Positions 24,601-34,844 of a stretch of 64,000 nt of DNA are shown one piece after another. How positions within the stretch are numbered: the stretch's first letter is position 1; each line of letters begins with the position of its first letter. This DNA comes from Nautilus pompilius (Eukaryota; Mollusca; Cephalopoda; Nautilida; Nautilidae). The position numbers and the translations under genes are program-made. The notes below the pieces were generated by a model. The model was not told the origin of the DNA and did no database searches. It worked only from the letters and a program-made list of their open reading frames with translations. The stretch spans positions 583,001-647,000 of the forward strand of contig JACATO010002189.1 in assembly GCA_018389105.1 (NCBI GenBank). The letters run 5' to 3'.

Positions 24601-27240
24601 AGGAGGTCTGCTACATTCCTTATCTTCGAGGCTCACATTTCCTGATCAAAACTTTGCAAACCATTGTTTGTACTATGCACTAATTTGCTGGGTCCCTGGC
24701 CCCATGGTTGCTTAATGTTACGAGTTGTCTTGCTCACTTTGTGGCCTGGTTTGAACTCGTGAAGCAAAATGGCACAAAAACTTTTCTATGCATGCTTCAC
24801 TCAGAACCCTGAAACAAATATCCATTTTATGATTTTTAAAAAGGTAGGTTTTGCATAATATATATATACCAAAGCACACATTGCAAAACAACATACAACT
24901 TATCTACATACATCTTCACAAGCCTGCAAAAAATGAATCCCAAATTAACATGATATAAAAACCGACAAAATTTTTGTAATGACTGAATAGAAATACAGAA
25001 TTTTATTTGCAAGGAATATTTTGTTTATTGTGTGGTTAAATCATTTCCATGTTCAGCCATTGTCTACTGATGTCAGGCTAGGTCAGAACCTATGAATAAT
25101 GTGTGAGATTATAATGTAGCTAGCCAGCCAGCTCCTTCCAAATGTCAATTAAGGTGGGATTATCTAGGTTTTTGCCTCACAAAAAGCATTTACTCTAAGT
25201 ATTGGGGAATGATACATTATTGTGATATGATGCATTTAAGTATCCATCATTAACTCTGACAGTCTTATCATTTGATAGATTGGTGTATATAATCAATAAA
25301 TTTAACAAGAGTTAACAGTTCCTAATTTAACTTAGATTAGGCATACAATAGCTGGCCACATAGGTTTTCTCCAAGTTTTTCAAATGCCTCCCACATCTAA
25401 AAATGAATGGTTCTAGTAGGGACATGAGATAGCTCTGGGAGCCTGCCACATCATTAATAATCTGTTTAAATCAAATGGAGTATAGAAGATGGCAATATTC
25501 TTATGTTCCTAGTGCATTGTAACCATCACAAGAAATGGCTAAAGGTTTCAGTACTTTAGACAAAGGAAACTTTTCAAATCACGGGCTTAGTAATAATGTC
25601 TATAAGTGTATCTGGAGGTAACAATTTATCATTAACTATGTTAACTTTCCATATAAGAAAAACAGAGTCTGAATTTCTATAATTTTGTCCAATTTGTAAA
25701 CTTGGTGGATTATGGCATGTGAAAGGATATTTGATGTGATATATATATATATACAACTTGTAAAATTGTAAATTTAAAGTTATTATTCTCAGCCTCCCAT
25801 ATATCAAGTATCATGAAAACAGGCATATTTTCTGAAAGGATATTTTGTTTTGAAAGTAAAATTGAAGTTTTATTGACAACTTTCATCATCTTTTGTTTGG
25901 TGCATTACTAAGATTTATTATTCACAGCAAACTGTTAGCAACTCTGGCATACACAATGTTTTTACATTTCCCTAGGACTTGTTATAATTGATCAATAAAA
26001 CCAGGTGTCAGCAAATTACATTTTATAGATTTATATGCCCAATTGACATCGTTGTTGTTGGTTTGTCCAAATGAAACTAAATTTTTAATTGCCCCTTTAT
26101 TTTGCTCTTTTTAATGATAATCAGAGTGAGGTTGCCAAATTTTAAGGGGTCAGTCTCATCAACTATGCTGTAACAGACACCACCTGTGTAAGTTAAGCAC
26201 CACCTGATTTCCCTTTATATACTAGTGATAAAGCAGGTCAAGGACCTTCTGGAGCTGTCCTCATCTCTAAGGTTTCCAGATTGACACCAATCCTAAATGT
26301 CAGCAGTTAGCAGCAAAAAGGTTTATCAGCCCGTTGATCTCTGTTTTGGTGATCACCTGCTTGCTACTAGAGACTAGACCAATATTTATAAATGAAAATG
26401 GCATTTCTCACCATGCATTTGCATTGGTGGAATATCAGGAAATATGACTACATCTCTTGAGCCCCAATTTTAATTCATTGGAACATCTTTACAAATTGGA
26501 TGTAATGCAAAGAGAGGGGAATTTTCGTGTTTAGGATATCACTGAAAAAGTTCAGGCTTTGCATGAGGGAGGGCAGAGAATACCATAGATACACATTCAA
26601 TATCTTGTGAGCAGCATAATGAGGTAGGAGGAAATCATCTGCACAAAGAGAGATTTTACTTGATACCAACATTAAAGATCACGATCAAGCTTCTGGAATG
26701 TTAAGTGACGTTCTCATTGCAAAATATTTATGATGCATCTAACAACAGGTGCTTTACAGCTGTTTTTAATGGTCAGTTTCTACTTTTCTTAGCTATATTA
26801 CAAAGTTCTTTATAATACCAAAAATCAATTGAACATTCTTTTTCAAAATATCATTACTTTGGACAGCTTTTTAGTCAGAAATGCATTTTAGATTATACAG
26901 TAATTCTGTAGGAAATCTGTTCTAAGAAAATCCACTGGTGTTTAACTTATGTCAAGGTATATAATGAATTATATTAATTTCAGCAATTATTGTTTTCATT
27001 TAAAAATATATGAATCTATAAAGATTCTGTATTTCAGATTATTAACCATCAGCCAATCTGAATAAGTTTAAATAGAAAACAATATAACACCAGTTGCCAT
27101 GAACTTCATAAAATTTATAAATCAACTTCTTGTATCTGCATCAATCTTGACTGTGACTGGAATGAGCAAACATCTTAAATTCATTTTTCATTTATAGTGG
27201 AAATCTAATTTGCTAAATAATGATGATAATAATAATAATA

Positions 27241-27295
<55 letters not shown>

Positions 27296-27381
27296 CCTAG
27301 AAAGAAAGAAAAATGTTTCTTACAGAAAATTGCACAACAAGCAATCATTGCCCTCCTGCTGGTCCAACATAGATACTCCAT
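15027..27381 (-). CDS. Receptor gene A: CTLD, glyco-repeat stalk, TM protein (5 exons)
   Basis: Gene model assembled from GT-AG exons: 27381-27324, 23835-23691, 23018-22813, 18082-18035 and 15691-15027, with intron phases 1, 2, 1, 1. The total is 1122 nt, 373 aa. The predicted product is a type I membrane protein: signal peptide (about residues 1-27), C-type lectin-like domain (about 28-136), 16-residue linker, nine 9-residue repeats with eight NVT sequons, a CYCKC element, basic juxtamembrane motif, TM helix and short basic tail. Domain and exon order parallel gene B, which supports the model. No PAN exon was found here, but a missed phase-1 exon in the 7 kb between 15692 and 22812 cannot be excluded. 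The introns hold a Jerky relic, a hAT element and a mariner. Function is unknown; surface recognition is an inference from the CTLD. Confidence 0.72.
15455..15691. repeat. 27-bp coding minisatellite in gene A
   Basis: About nine tandem 27-bp units, each coding for 9 residues. A 54-bp higher-order duplication is visible: the LETKE/PGSKE pair occurs twice, almost base for base (about 15508-15561 and 15562-15615 on +). Unit length is a multiple of three, so expansion or contraction would keep the frame. Confidence 0.9.
16098..16665 (+). pseudogene. Jerky-like (pogo superfamily) transposase relic
   Basis: It starts at ATG 16098 (MASNKLSTG, then TGA at 16125-16127). It continues in the same frame with [20 protein letters not shown] and [19 protein letters not shown], the CENP-B-type psq helix-turn-helix of Jerky/Tigger transposases. 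Frameshifted later pieces are still recognisable up to [17 protein letters not shown] near 16600-16660, matching the first catalytic Asp region (YNADET). The rest of the DDE domain is missing. It lies in an intron of gene A, antisense to it. Confidence 0.8.
16666..16811. repeat. Terminal region of the Jerky-like element
   Basis: The sequence GGATAACTCCTGATTAACTG then GCACCTTTCAGGTCCCAAAG (16689-16730) has the form typical of Jerky/Tigger transposon ends. A 33-bp segment beyond it is shared with 14697-14729. Exact ends and target duplication could not be fixed. Confidence 0.4.
16812..18034 (-). other. Gene A intron 4, right part
   Basis: AT-rich. The one 97-codon + strand frame at 17529-17822 has no family resemblance I can name. 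No minus-strand exon with phase-1 ends was recognised. Confidence 0.5.
18035..18082 (-). CDS. Gene A exon 4: 16-residue linker
   Basis: A 48-nt exon, phase 1 at both ends, between acceptor CGCATTTCAG (AG at 18084-18083) and donor GTATGT (18034-18029). It encodes [15 protein letters not shown] plus split codons. Small symmetric linker exons of this kind also occur in genes B and C. Confidence 0.6.
18083..19847 (-). other. Gene A intron 3, left part
   Basis: Non-coding. It includes a G-run near 18244-18253, the TTAA-flanked inverted repeat at 18438-18589, and purine-rich sequence before the hAT insertion. No CTLD- or PAN-like exon was seen on -. Confidence 0.5.
18438..18589. repeat. Possible piggyBac-type MITE
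   Basis: 152 bp bounded by TTAACCCT at the left and AGGGTTAA at the right, i.e. TTAA sites with short inverted ends, as in piggyBac-derived MITEs. The internal ends diverge quickly and no transposase is present. Chance is possible. Confidence 0.25.
19848..21889 (+). mobile_element. hAT transposon, N-terminally deleted
   Basis: 2042 bp. The inverted ends CAGTGGCGTAACTGG and (reverse complement) CAGTGGCGTATCTAGG are flanked by 8-bp duplications with one mismatch (GGGTTGGG at 19840-19847, GAGTTGGG at 21890-21897). CAGTGGCGTA ends and 8-bp duplications are characteristic of hAT elements. A subterminal 16-bp palindrome lies at 19873-19888 and a partly matching G/C run near the other end. The interior holds the C-terminal two thirds of a hAT (ZMYM1-like) transposase with stops. 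The element lies in an intron of gene A. Confidence 0.92.
19990..21339 (+). pseudogene. hAT (ZMYM1-like) transposase relic
   Basis: It begins mid-protein ([18 protein letters not shown]), then [20 protein letters not shown] and [12 protein letters not shown], typical of the hAT RNase H-like core. The C-terminal dimerisation region SCERSFSKL is followed, after a shift, by [20 protein letters not shown]. In-frame TGA codons occur at 20307-20309 and 20949-20951, and a 1-bp insertion near 21182 moves the end into frame 1. The TTF-type zinc finger and first catalytic region are missing. Confidence 0.88.
21890..22812 (-). other. Gene A intron 3, right part
   Basis: AT-rich intronic sequence between the hAT element and the exon 3 donor. 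No feature was recognised. Confidence 0.5.
22813..23018 (-). CDS. Gene A exon 3: second half of the CTLD
   Basis: 206 nt, the same length and phases (2 in, 1 out) as the corresponding exon of gene B. The acceptor is TTTTTTTGACAG and the donor GTATGT (22812-22807). It encodes [20 protein letters not shown] in place of the usual W-I-G-L segment, then several cysteines ([17 protein letters not shown]) and the closing ELQYFIC. The fold is recognisable by position rather than strong identity. EPN/QPD and WND calcium and sugar motifs are absent. Confidence 0.75.
23691..23835 (-). CDS. Gene A exon 2: first half of the CTLD
   Basis: 145 nt between a TTTTTTCAG acceptor (AG at 23837-23836) and a perfect GTAAGT donor (23690-23685). 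It enters in phase 1 and leaves in phase 2, exactly as gene B exon 2 does. It encodes the end of the signal peptide and [20 protein letters not shown], the W-x-x-A-x-x-x-C start typical of C-type lectin-like domains, then [11 protein letters not shown]. Confidence 0.8.
23899..24988 (-). mobile_element. mariner transposon relic
   Basis: The left end TTAGGTTGTTATTAAAGTTT (23899-23918) is mariner-like. A partial inverted match (ACAAAATTTTTGTAATGACTG, about 24965-24985) marks a probable right end. The enclosed - strand sequence encodes a broken mariner transposase. It is about 1.1 kb, slightly short of the usual 1.3 kb, and sits 63 bp from gene A exon 2 in intron 1. Confidence 0.8.
23976..24830 (-). 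pseudogene. mariner transposase pseudogene
   Basis: Recognisable N-to-C on -: MGPGTQQIS then [42 protein letters not shown] (one stop within), [14 protein letters not shown], and [18 protein letters not shown], which carries the closing acidic residue of the mariner DD34D triad. Several stops interrupt the frame, including one where the second catalytic Asp of H-D-N-A-R-P-H is expected. It is inactive. Confidence 0.9.
24989..27220 (-). other. Gene A intron 1
   Basis: AT-rich. Minus-strand fragments around 25360-26700 have a faint coding texture, as in an old retroelement, but I could not assign a family. A TA run lies near 25738-25754. Confidence 0.4.
27221..27294. repeat. (AAT)n microsatellite
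   Basis: About 70 bp of AAT/ATA repeats inside intron 1 of gene A, 30 bp from the exon 1 splice donor. Confidence 0.95.
27324..27381 (-). CDS. Gene A exon 1: signal peptide
   Basis: Starts at ATG 27381-27379 and ends in phase 1 before GTAAGA (27323-27318). The 19 codons plus one base read [19 protein letters not shown]. Joined to the next exon, they complete a hydrophobic signal peptide ending ALVHVLA, with cleavage expected before Arg-Gln. The ATG was chosen because it is in frame with the donor and gives a basic n-region followed by a hydrophobic core. The AAT microsatellite at 27221-27294 lies just inside the following intron. Confidence 0.65.
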
Positions 27382-27801
27382 CACTGTTTAGCAAATGCCA
27401 CAGAATGCATCACATGCGAATATTACCTGGAAGTAAATTATAATAATGCTAAAGTAGATTTAAATAATTAGTTTTCGATTTTTAATTTGTAAATCTCATG
27501 TCTTCTTCAAACCCATGTACCAATGCCCATCAATGAAAACCAAACAAGGTGCAGACTGCTGTCCCCCTGTCTAACTCCCTACTAAAACCCTCAGCTGTGT
27601 AGGGGGTGGGGGTGGGCGTTAACAGCAAGCTGAGCCAATTCCGACTCGAGCTCTTAACCTTAACAATCTAGCAAGTGCTATATAAAACCCTTTTACAATA
27701 AAAAGTGAACTAGATGGGGGGCAGACGTTTTTGAGCATTTGGAAAGGGAGCATATTTTTTCCTTTGTCTATTCAGAGTTTCTGATACTAGGGGGTCATAA
27801 T
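27382..27801 (-). promoter_or_regulatory. Upstream region of gene A
   Basis: 420 bp between the gene A start codon and the hAT insertion, so the 5' UTR and proximal promoter should lie here if transcription starts nearby. No TATA box on the - strand was recognised. A TATATAAAA at about 27679-27687 is on + and points the other way. Confidence 0.3.
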
Positions 27802-28120
27802 CAGGGGTGTAGCCAGGTTATAAAGTTAGGGGGAGTGAGCACATAACGAAGACGCCATGATGCATACCAAATAATTTTAAATTCATTATGCATTTTTATT
27901 TTTAACATCAAAACACAAGGAAGATACAGTTTTAAAGGAAGCACATAATTGTTATTTTGTATTTAAAATCAAAACACAATAAACAGTTTTACAGTAAGCT
28001 CATAAATCTATATTATATTTAAAATCAAAACATAATAAAAACAAGTGTGTTGTTAATTATTTTACATTTTAAATGTAAAATGAAAACAAAACAAAGCAAT
28101 ATGCAAAATGTATGAAGCAA

Positions 28121-30453
28121 CTACAACAGCCTCTTTTGTCTAGGATTCATTCTATCAAAGTTATCTATTACTTTATTATTATAATCTACCTCAGTAGCCA
28201 ACTGTCTTTCAGTAGAGATCAAAGCTAACCCAGACAGTCTATCCTCGCCCATTGTACAACGAAGGTAGGACTTTACGTGTTTGAGCCGCCTAAAGGGTCG
28301 TTCTGCAACTGTGCTAGTTATCGGTAAGGTCAGAAAAATGTGGTACAATGTGGACAGGTTAGGATAAATGGAACACACGTATTGGCGATCATGAATTTTG
28401 GTGCATTGTTGATGGTCAGTTTCTCAACACTTGAATTTGCCTTACTGCTAGTGCTCATCATCTCTTTGTAGATGTCTTTGAATGAAAGAAACTCTTGTAC
28501 GAGTTAAGTTTGACTGTCGATGATGTCTGAGTATGTGTCTGCTAAAAATTCTAATTTGTTCACATTATCTGCATTGTCAAAATGCTTTGGATCTAAACCG
28601 CTAAGTTTGGAAGCCACATTTTTAAAATGCTCAAATCTTTTACTTGTGCTTTTTATAACAGAATCTAAGGATTCAACTATAAATTTCTTTCAGGCATCAA
28701 ATGCATGTTTTTCATATCTTTTTCAAAAAGCTGAATCAAATGAGTAGCCGTTACCAGATCTAGACTACTTTTCTGTAAATATATGGATAAATTGAAAGCC
28801 TTGTCCAGTACTTTACTCAAGAATATAAGAACAACTAAGAAATCGTAAGTACTAAGTGTTTCCAGTTAACCCTTTGCCTCAGTGAGCTGTTTAGGAGCAC
28901 AGTTTTTTATCTCACCATCCACAATTCTTTGCAGAGCAGCTACTAGTGCTGATAAGTTCTGCAAGACTGCCTCTACTGCTGACTTTCTGGATGCTTGCTT
29001 TCAATATTGGAGCTTACTGCATTAATTAGAACCAGATTTAAATTATCTGCACAGCAGTGCGTAAAGAGTGCATTTGGAGCAACTTCCCTAATCTTTGTTT
29101 TGAGACCAGATATTTCACTCGACATGGTGCTTGCTCCATTGTAAGACTGACTGTAGCACACAGTTATTGACAGCTCTAAGTTTTTGATTGCTGGAAGAAG
29201 AATGTTGAAAATCCTTCAGTCCTTGCTCCAGGTAATTCACTAAATTGTGTAAATCGTTCCACTGCCACGTATCGCAAGGATAAAGAGAATTGATATCAAT
29301 AGTAGAGCCAACAATTATTGCAAAGTACTTAGCCACCTTGATTTCAGCTATTATCTTTGACAGAACCTGGGCTGATAAGGACCCTATCAGATCATTTTGT
29401 ATGTCGGGGCTGAGATATGTTGCATTTCGATCGCTCAGTGATAGTTGTTGCTTCAGTAATGTATCATTTTTGGCAAACACCTTAATAAGTTCCAAAAAAT
29501 TTCCTTCATTTGTACTTGGGGAACCTAAACCTTGATACTCGCAATGACCATGGAATGCTAATCCCTGTTTTCCAAAACAAAGAACCACATCTATAATACA
29601 GGTTAAAATTATCCTACTTTTCTCTATCTCTTTCCTTTCCGCTGTTACAAGGCCGCCAGCCAATGAACAAACGAAATTTGGTAAGGAAAAGATTTTTCTC
29701 CGCTTTTTTGACTTTCACTTTTTTCATGTTCTTCAATTTTGTGTGTACCTTTAACAAAACCTTGCAGCCAGTTTTTGGATCACTTCAACCATCCGACCGA
29801 TTTGCAAAAAGCCAACAAGTAAAACAAAGCATAGTGTTTGCTCTTGGTGAGTAAACAAGACAGTGCCTATCCATTTCACAACCACTTTTAACTTGTTTCA
29901 CGTACCAAGTTGCACTGAAATGACATCCAGCTTCATGTTTTGGAAAACTGTCAAAATTATCTTTAAGACCTGTCTGACAAGGGCCTAACTCAAGAAGAGC
30001 ACGTACTAGATCAGGTGTTACAGGTGTTTCACGAAACAGGTGTGGATCTGTTGGGTATTCTGTGTGTGTGCCAATGATTGCGCATAGTCTTACTGTGTCA
30101 TCTTCGTCCTCTGGACGATAGTCTGTTGAAGTGGTCACATCTTCTAAGGGCTCCAGTTCCACCACTTGTGCAGCTGCAGCAGCCCCTAGGCCAAAAGTAG
30201 CTACTAGCAAGTCTTTAGAGGGTTCCACCTCAGGTGCAACCAAAACGTCCTGGGCACCATCTCCATATCCTGGGTTGATGGTAGGTAGCAAGTCTTCTGA
30301 GGGTTCCACCTTTGGCACAGTGGACATCGTGTGCTTGTTAAATGAAAAGCAGGCATCCAATCCCTGACATTTTGACGATTCTTTTTCTCGATTTGCAACT
30401 TCTTTCATCATCTTTCTGTCCCATCCAGATATTTTCTTCTTCTTAGTGTTCAT
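28121..30453 (-). pseudogene. hAT transposase with TTF-type zinc finger, broken
   Basis: On - the protein runs from about 30453. It has a lysine-rich start, an acidic/alanine-rich region, then a TTF-type zinc finger (FPKHEAGCHFSATWYVKQVK followed by CLVYSPRANTMLCFTCWLF). An in-frame TGA follows SDG and a frameshift near 29740 leads to GFVKGTHKIEEHEKSES. A core segment at 29663-29115 carries LSPDIQNDLIGSLSAQVLSK and IIVGSTIDINSLYP-like sequence. A further broken segment follows, then the C-terminal dimerisation domain at 28378-28121 (AERPFRRLKHVKSYLRCTMG). Multiple breaks mean it is inactive. Confidence 0.9.
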
Positions 30454-32031
30454 GGCATTCCTTATCAGGAAAAGAACAATCTATGATAGTTTTTCTAGTC
30501 AATCTTAACAACAGACATATAGCACCCTCCCAATAAAACGAAAAAGCAACTTAAACTTACCTTTGCAATATTTATGCCGTATATTAAATTGAACAACCAA
30601 AAATGAATTATAGATAAAGTAACAGTAAGAAAGCCGGAGTAATTCGAGTGCACAGTTTATCTAAAACATCTATAGCGGAATTATCAAAGAAATGTTTTTT
30701 AAGCGTCGTCTACTTGTTTTTGAGCGACACCTTCCCATTGGCTGCTATGGTTACGGGCACGAAACTGAAGGAAGTGAACACTTCAAAGACGGGGCTAACT
30801 GGCTATGCTTGACCGCCTTCCTTATAGAGTTCTAAACTATCTAAGGATCGTTAAAAGGAGAGAGCCTACTATCTAAACCTATATTTTGAGAGCTGTTCAT
30901 AGCAAATCTACAGTACCTAAATGCATTATATTTCCATGCAAGTAGATTTAAACTAAAACCTTGCTCTCTGCAGATTTATGGCTTATTTATCTACAGAAAA
31001 ACAAATTACTCAGACTGTTGATTTAGCCAGGACTAGTATGACTACACTACCAAAAGTCAGGGGCATGAGGATGGCACCCATGATAGGAGAGCAGGGAAAG
31101 TGCATTGGCTAGGCTACGGGTGCCGGGGTGTTTTGGCTTGTAAACAACACAAAATTCGCGGATAGCCTGGCTATAATTTGATGTTCTGTCCACTCTTCCA
31201 ACGTTATATTATTTTTATCGCAGCTTTTATCACTAACTTATTATACTTTTGAAAGCCAAGGAGAAAGTACCTTCGGAGATATTCCACCCAAAAATGCTCA
31301 ACATTCCTACAAACCCCTAAGATATTAGGCTATATCATGTATTTACGAACGTGTAGCTGGCCCGTGATCAGGTAACGGCACAGACAGAGGTAAATTTTCA
31401 GTTTTACACAAATTCTCTGACATCAAAAATATGCTTTTCCGATAGTTTAGAGTCTAAGACACTTTTCTTCTATGGCGTTTTCGAATTATAGCCAGTTTTA
31501 TATACGAGAACCCCATAGAAATTATAATGGACAGTAGCCTACTACTAGACGGTCGTAAATTCCATGCAGGGGTTTTATGAGGTGGCTGTATCAGCGTGTG
31601 ACAAGAATGTATTATAATATTTTGATTTGGAGCAATGATCCTTGGTTCATCCTTGACTTTCGGTTATCAACAAACGAGTTGCGTAAACTCTCGCTCATTT
31701 CTCTTACATTACGCGAAATATTTCATTACCTAGCTATAATATACATAACTGTATTCTACATTCATTAATTTCATGTCTCAGTAATAGTCATTTTGTATGA
31801 AACGTAAATATATCTGGAGTTGTGACATGAAAAAGATGAAGTTCCACGGGATGATCCAGTGTCAGAGAGAAGGTGGTGACATCACAGTTTGTTTTGATTC
31901 CCCAGATGCCAGCGGCCAGCAGCGCATCACGGGAGACTGAGCGCAGTTCAAGACACCGGGAGGTTGGTCGAATAAAGTAATGAAGCCAGAAAGTTCTTCC
32001 AAGGTCATGCGATAAAGTAAAAAAAAATATA

Positions 32032-32297
32032 CAGTGGGGTATTTTTGTACTAGTTTATTATTTTTAATTAACAGGTGCTGTATACAGCAGTTAAATAATT
32101 TAATTTTCTATTATGTTTACATTTACATCTATGGTTTTATATTATATTTTTCGTGTTTAAGTGGTTGTGTTGGGTGGCAACTTTGGTCTTGGCGGATTAC
32201 CCCTAAATACATGTATTTCAATGCATGCAAGAAAGAACGAATGCTATTATGAACGAGGTTCTAGAACCAATTACGTTCGTTCTAGCATATCCCACTG
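32032..32297. mobile_element. TA-flanked MITE nested in the hAT element
   Basis: 266 bp flanked by TA (32030-32031 and 32298-32299). The inverted ends are CAGTGGGGTAT and (reverse complement) CAGTGGGATATGCTAG. Just inside the right end is a palindromic segment around GGTTCTAGAACC. There is no coding capacity. The ends and target site fit the Tc1/mariner/pogo superfamily. Confidence 0.65.
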
Positions 32298-32447
32298 TAC
32301 CAATCAAAAAAATGAGGTTTGACTTTTATCACACAAGGGAACTAAAGAGTTAAATAATTGTTGAAAAGGCACCATTTTTGAAGAATGTGCTCAGGGGGAG
32401 CAACTGCTCTCCCTTCTCCCCCCACTAACTACGCCACTGGTCATAAT

Positions 32448-34200
32448 TACAAAATTAGATGCGATTCCGGCACGATTATATATCATAAAATATTGGTATG
32501 GGTGGGGGTAGCAGTAGAATTGTTAATTAGTGGAATAAATTATCGGCAAGTGAAGTAATAGTGATAGCGTAAATCAACTTAAAGATCGTATTGGATGATT
32601 TCTCTTCCATGTTGCGCACGCAAGCCTCTACCTTGTAACAACTAAATCTTCACAATATATAAGAAATAAGCAAATTAATTGATTAATAAAATAACTCGTA
32701 TCGATACTTAGAGCACAGCTATCTTGCCTCTCGAGAATTAAGTGACATCAGAAACCATAACTTCAAACAACACACCATCTTGCACAACTATGACGACGTA
32801 CACGAAGTTGCTTGTGGTCTTCGTGACAGGAGAGCTCTAGCTATGGCATTGTCTACACTTTTGAAAAGTATCGAAAGTTTATATTTGCTCAGATTTGTCA
32901 TACAGGTGATTTATTAGAAAGATGTTCTCGGGTACTAATAGTATTTTAAGCCTCAACCGGTCTGAATTTCGATCTTCAAGTAATAATATCGGTGCACGGC
33001 TTTTAGTATTGTAGGCAGTTTTCAATATCGAAATGCAGGTAGATCCGGGACGACAGCTTAGTATGAGCAGCTGAACGTCCTGAAATGTACGCAATGCATT
33101 CAGATATTGCGAATAGCCAGTATCGTATGCCTTCAGTTCATCGATAGCGTCAGTTTATGTTACTTCAACAAGACTTATAATTGATTTTGCCTTGATATAT
33201 GAGCGTTATTATTTGTTACTGGGAGGGAGGTATGAACATTACTTCCTTCACCCGTCCATGCTGGTGGAAGCACACGAAAAAGCAGAAATTATGTAAATAA
33301 CTAATCAATTATTTATCAGATAAGATGTCCCACAGCATTGGGCTGTATTGTACAACAACTGGCTTTCTTTGCAGAATCGATCTGCCTTTAAGTACAGTTT
33401 GTCATGCTGATGCGTCCGTGACGATTCATTTTTAGCAGAGAGCCGCATCTTCTGTTGATTATAAATCACATCGTACGTCTTTAGTACGGCCTATCTAATA
33501 ATAGTAATCCAAGACAATCTCGCCACCATTTTTTTTCCTTTCGTAATTCAAACTTGAAAAATTAGTACCACATTTGAAGAATTTTGCGACTTTTATTATT
33601 AATATTTGAATATAATAAGCAGTGTTCAACAATGTAAAAATGTATTGTTAAAAGGAGATCTGCATAAATGATATTAAGATTAAACACGGGCAGACTTAAA
33701 ACCAACCCAAACAGATGCTCTAATCATTTACTCCATTGGGCACTCGTATGAAAGGCTCCGTCCACACGCTATTGTTTTGGTAACTGCTTGGTTGGTACTT
33801 CCGTCTTGTCGACCCCTCAGTGACCGAGGTCAAACAGACCCTGGTTATTGAAGGCGAACGAAGAGATTTTCCAAATTTTAGGTTACCTGAAACTTCTCTG
33901 TCATTCGTAACTAACAACTTAAACCGACAACACCTCCTAAAAACCAGCTCCGGCCCGGATTTTCGCCGATCCGTAGACTAACGGCATTTAACTCTACTGA
34001 TTATCTACCTGGGAAAAAACTCCAGATGTCAGTAAAATTGGCCAAACATCCAAGAAGAAATTTTTTTCGGTAATGAATTTATTTTTATCATTCTTTTAAA
34101 GATGAAGTTTATGATCATAGATAAAATAAGTGCTTATATGCTTGTCTTTTTCTTATACTTTAGATAATAGGCCACTGGAACTGGCACAACTTCTAACGTG
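32448..34200. other. Intergenic region right of the hAT element
   Basis: No gene, RNA or repeat recognised. The longest open frames (about 70 codons) have no domain signature. Confidence 0.5.
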
Positions 34201-34489
34201 TCTAAGGTGGCGTAACATCGCTCTCTGTGATCTACACTGGGCACCGGGCACGGGACGGTCATGTGCTTCTATCACGTGGTTTAGTTTGTAATCTCTCAAA
34301 TAGTTTTGATGGAACTAGTTACGGAGTGCGAACGTGGGTAGCCGACTTCGTGGTGTCTCAGTACCTAGAAACGGTGGGATGGAATGAGCCTCAATGATTA
34401 AAACCGATGTTTGTAAATAATCCAGCGACCATGAGAGCGGTAATGGGTTTTCTGCCAATTTCGTTATGCGGCACTTTGCTACCATTGCC

Positions 34490-34690
34490 ATTTTTGAGTT
34501 TAAAAGGCTGTAGAAAGTCTTCGGAACGGGCCGAGCTCGGCCTGGAATTAATGAAAGTAAAAGAGCCAGACCTGACACGGGTTTTAAATTTTTAAAAAAA
34601 GATTCGGGCCAGGTTTGGCTTTGGTAAATGTAAGCGGACACGGGCCGGGATTGGGACTTAGAAAGGGGCCCGTGCGGGTTTTCTAATATA
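34490..34690. repeat. R-x-R-coding GC-rich interspersed repeat fragment
   Basis: Recurrent GGGCC(G/A)GG/CCGAGCTCGG and CGGGCC-type words in otherwise AT-rich DNA, e.g. CGGGCCGAGCTCGGCC, CGGGCCAGG and CGGGCCGGG. Such segments usually belong to dispersed repeats and generate false open frames rich in R and P. The family was not identified. Confidence 0.35.
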
Positions 34691-34789
34691 TACATTCGTA
34701 TTTACAGATTTTGACATTTTTCTACATAATCGTGAAATGAGAGATATGGCGATATATATTGGAACTGACAATAGATATAGAATTTTACC

Positions 34790-34844
34790 CCCATCCGCGG
34801 ACCCCCAGAACCCCTTGAGAAAATCCTGGCTACGCCACTGAGCT
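34790..34844. mobile_element. Solo hAT end
   Basis: The reverse complement of 34844 leftward reads CAGTGGCGTAGCCAGGATTT, a canonical hAT terminus followed by G-rich subterminal sequence. No partner end with a matching 8-bp duplication was found. The GGTGGCGTAAC at 34206 is similar, but its flanks do not match. It is a truncated copy. Confidence 0.6.

Larger units (their letters stand above)
27802..32439 (-). mobile_element. hAT transposon with perfect 8-bp target duplication
   Basis: 4638 bp. Ends are CAGGGGTGTAGCCAGG on the left and (reverse complement) CAGTGGCGTAGTTAG on the right. Flanks are identical: GTCATAAT at 27794-27801 and 32440-32447. Each end continues into an AGGGGGAG-type subterminal run. 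A decayed ZMYM/TTF-type hAT transposase lies on - at 28121-30453. The 2 kb at the transposase 5' side (30454-32439) is non-coding and holds a nested MITE. The intact target duplication suggests a fairly recent insertion despite coding decay. Confidence 0.95.

Noticed and set aside
34315-34695. 126-codon minus frame
   Set aside because: Driven by GGGCCGGG-type repeat words; typical false ORF of interspersed repeats.
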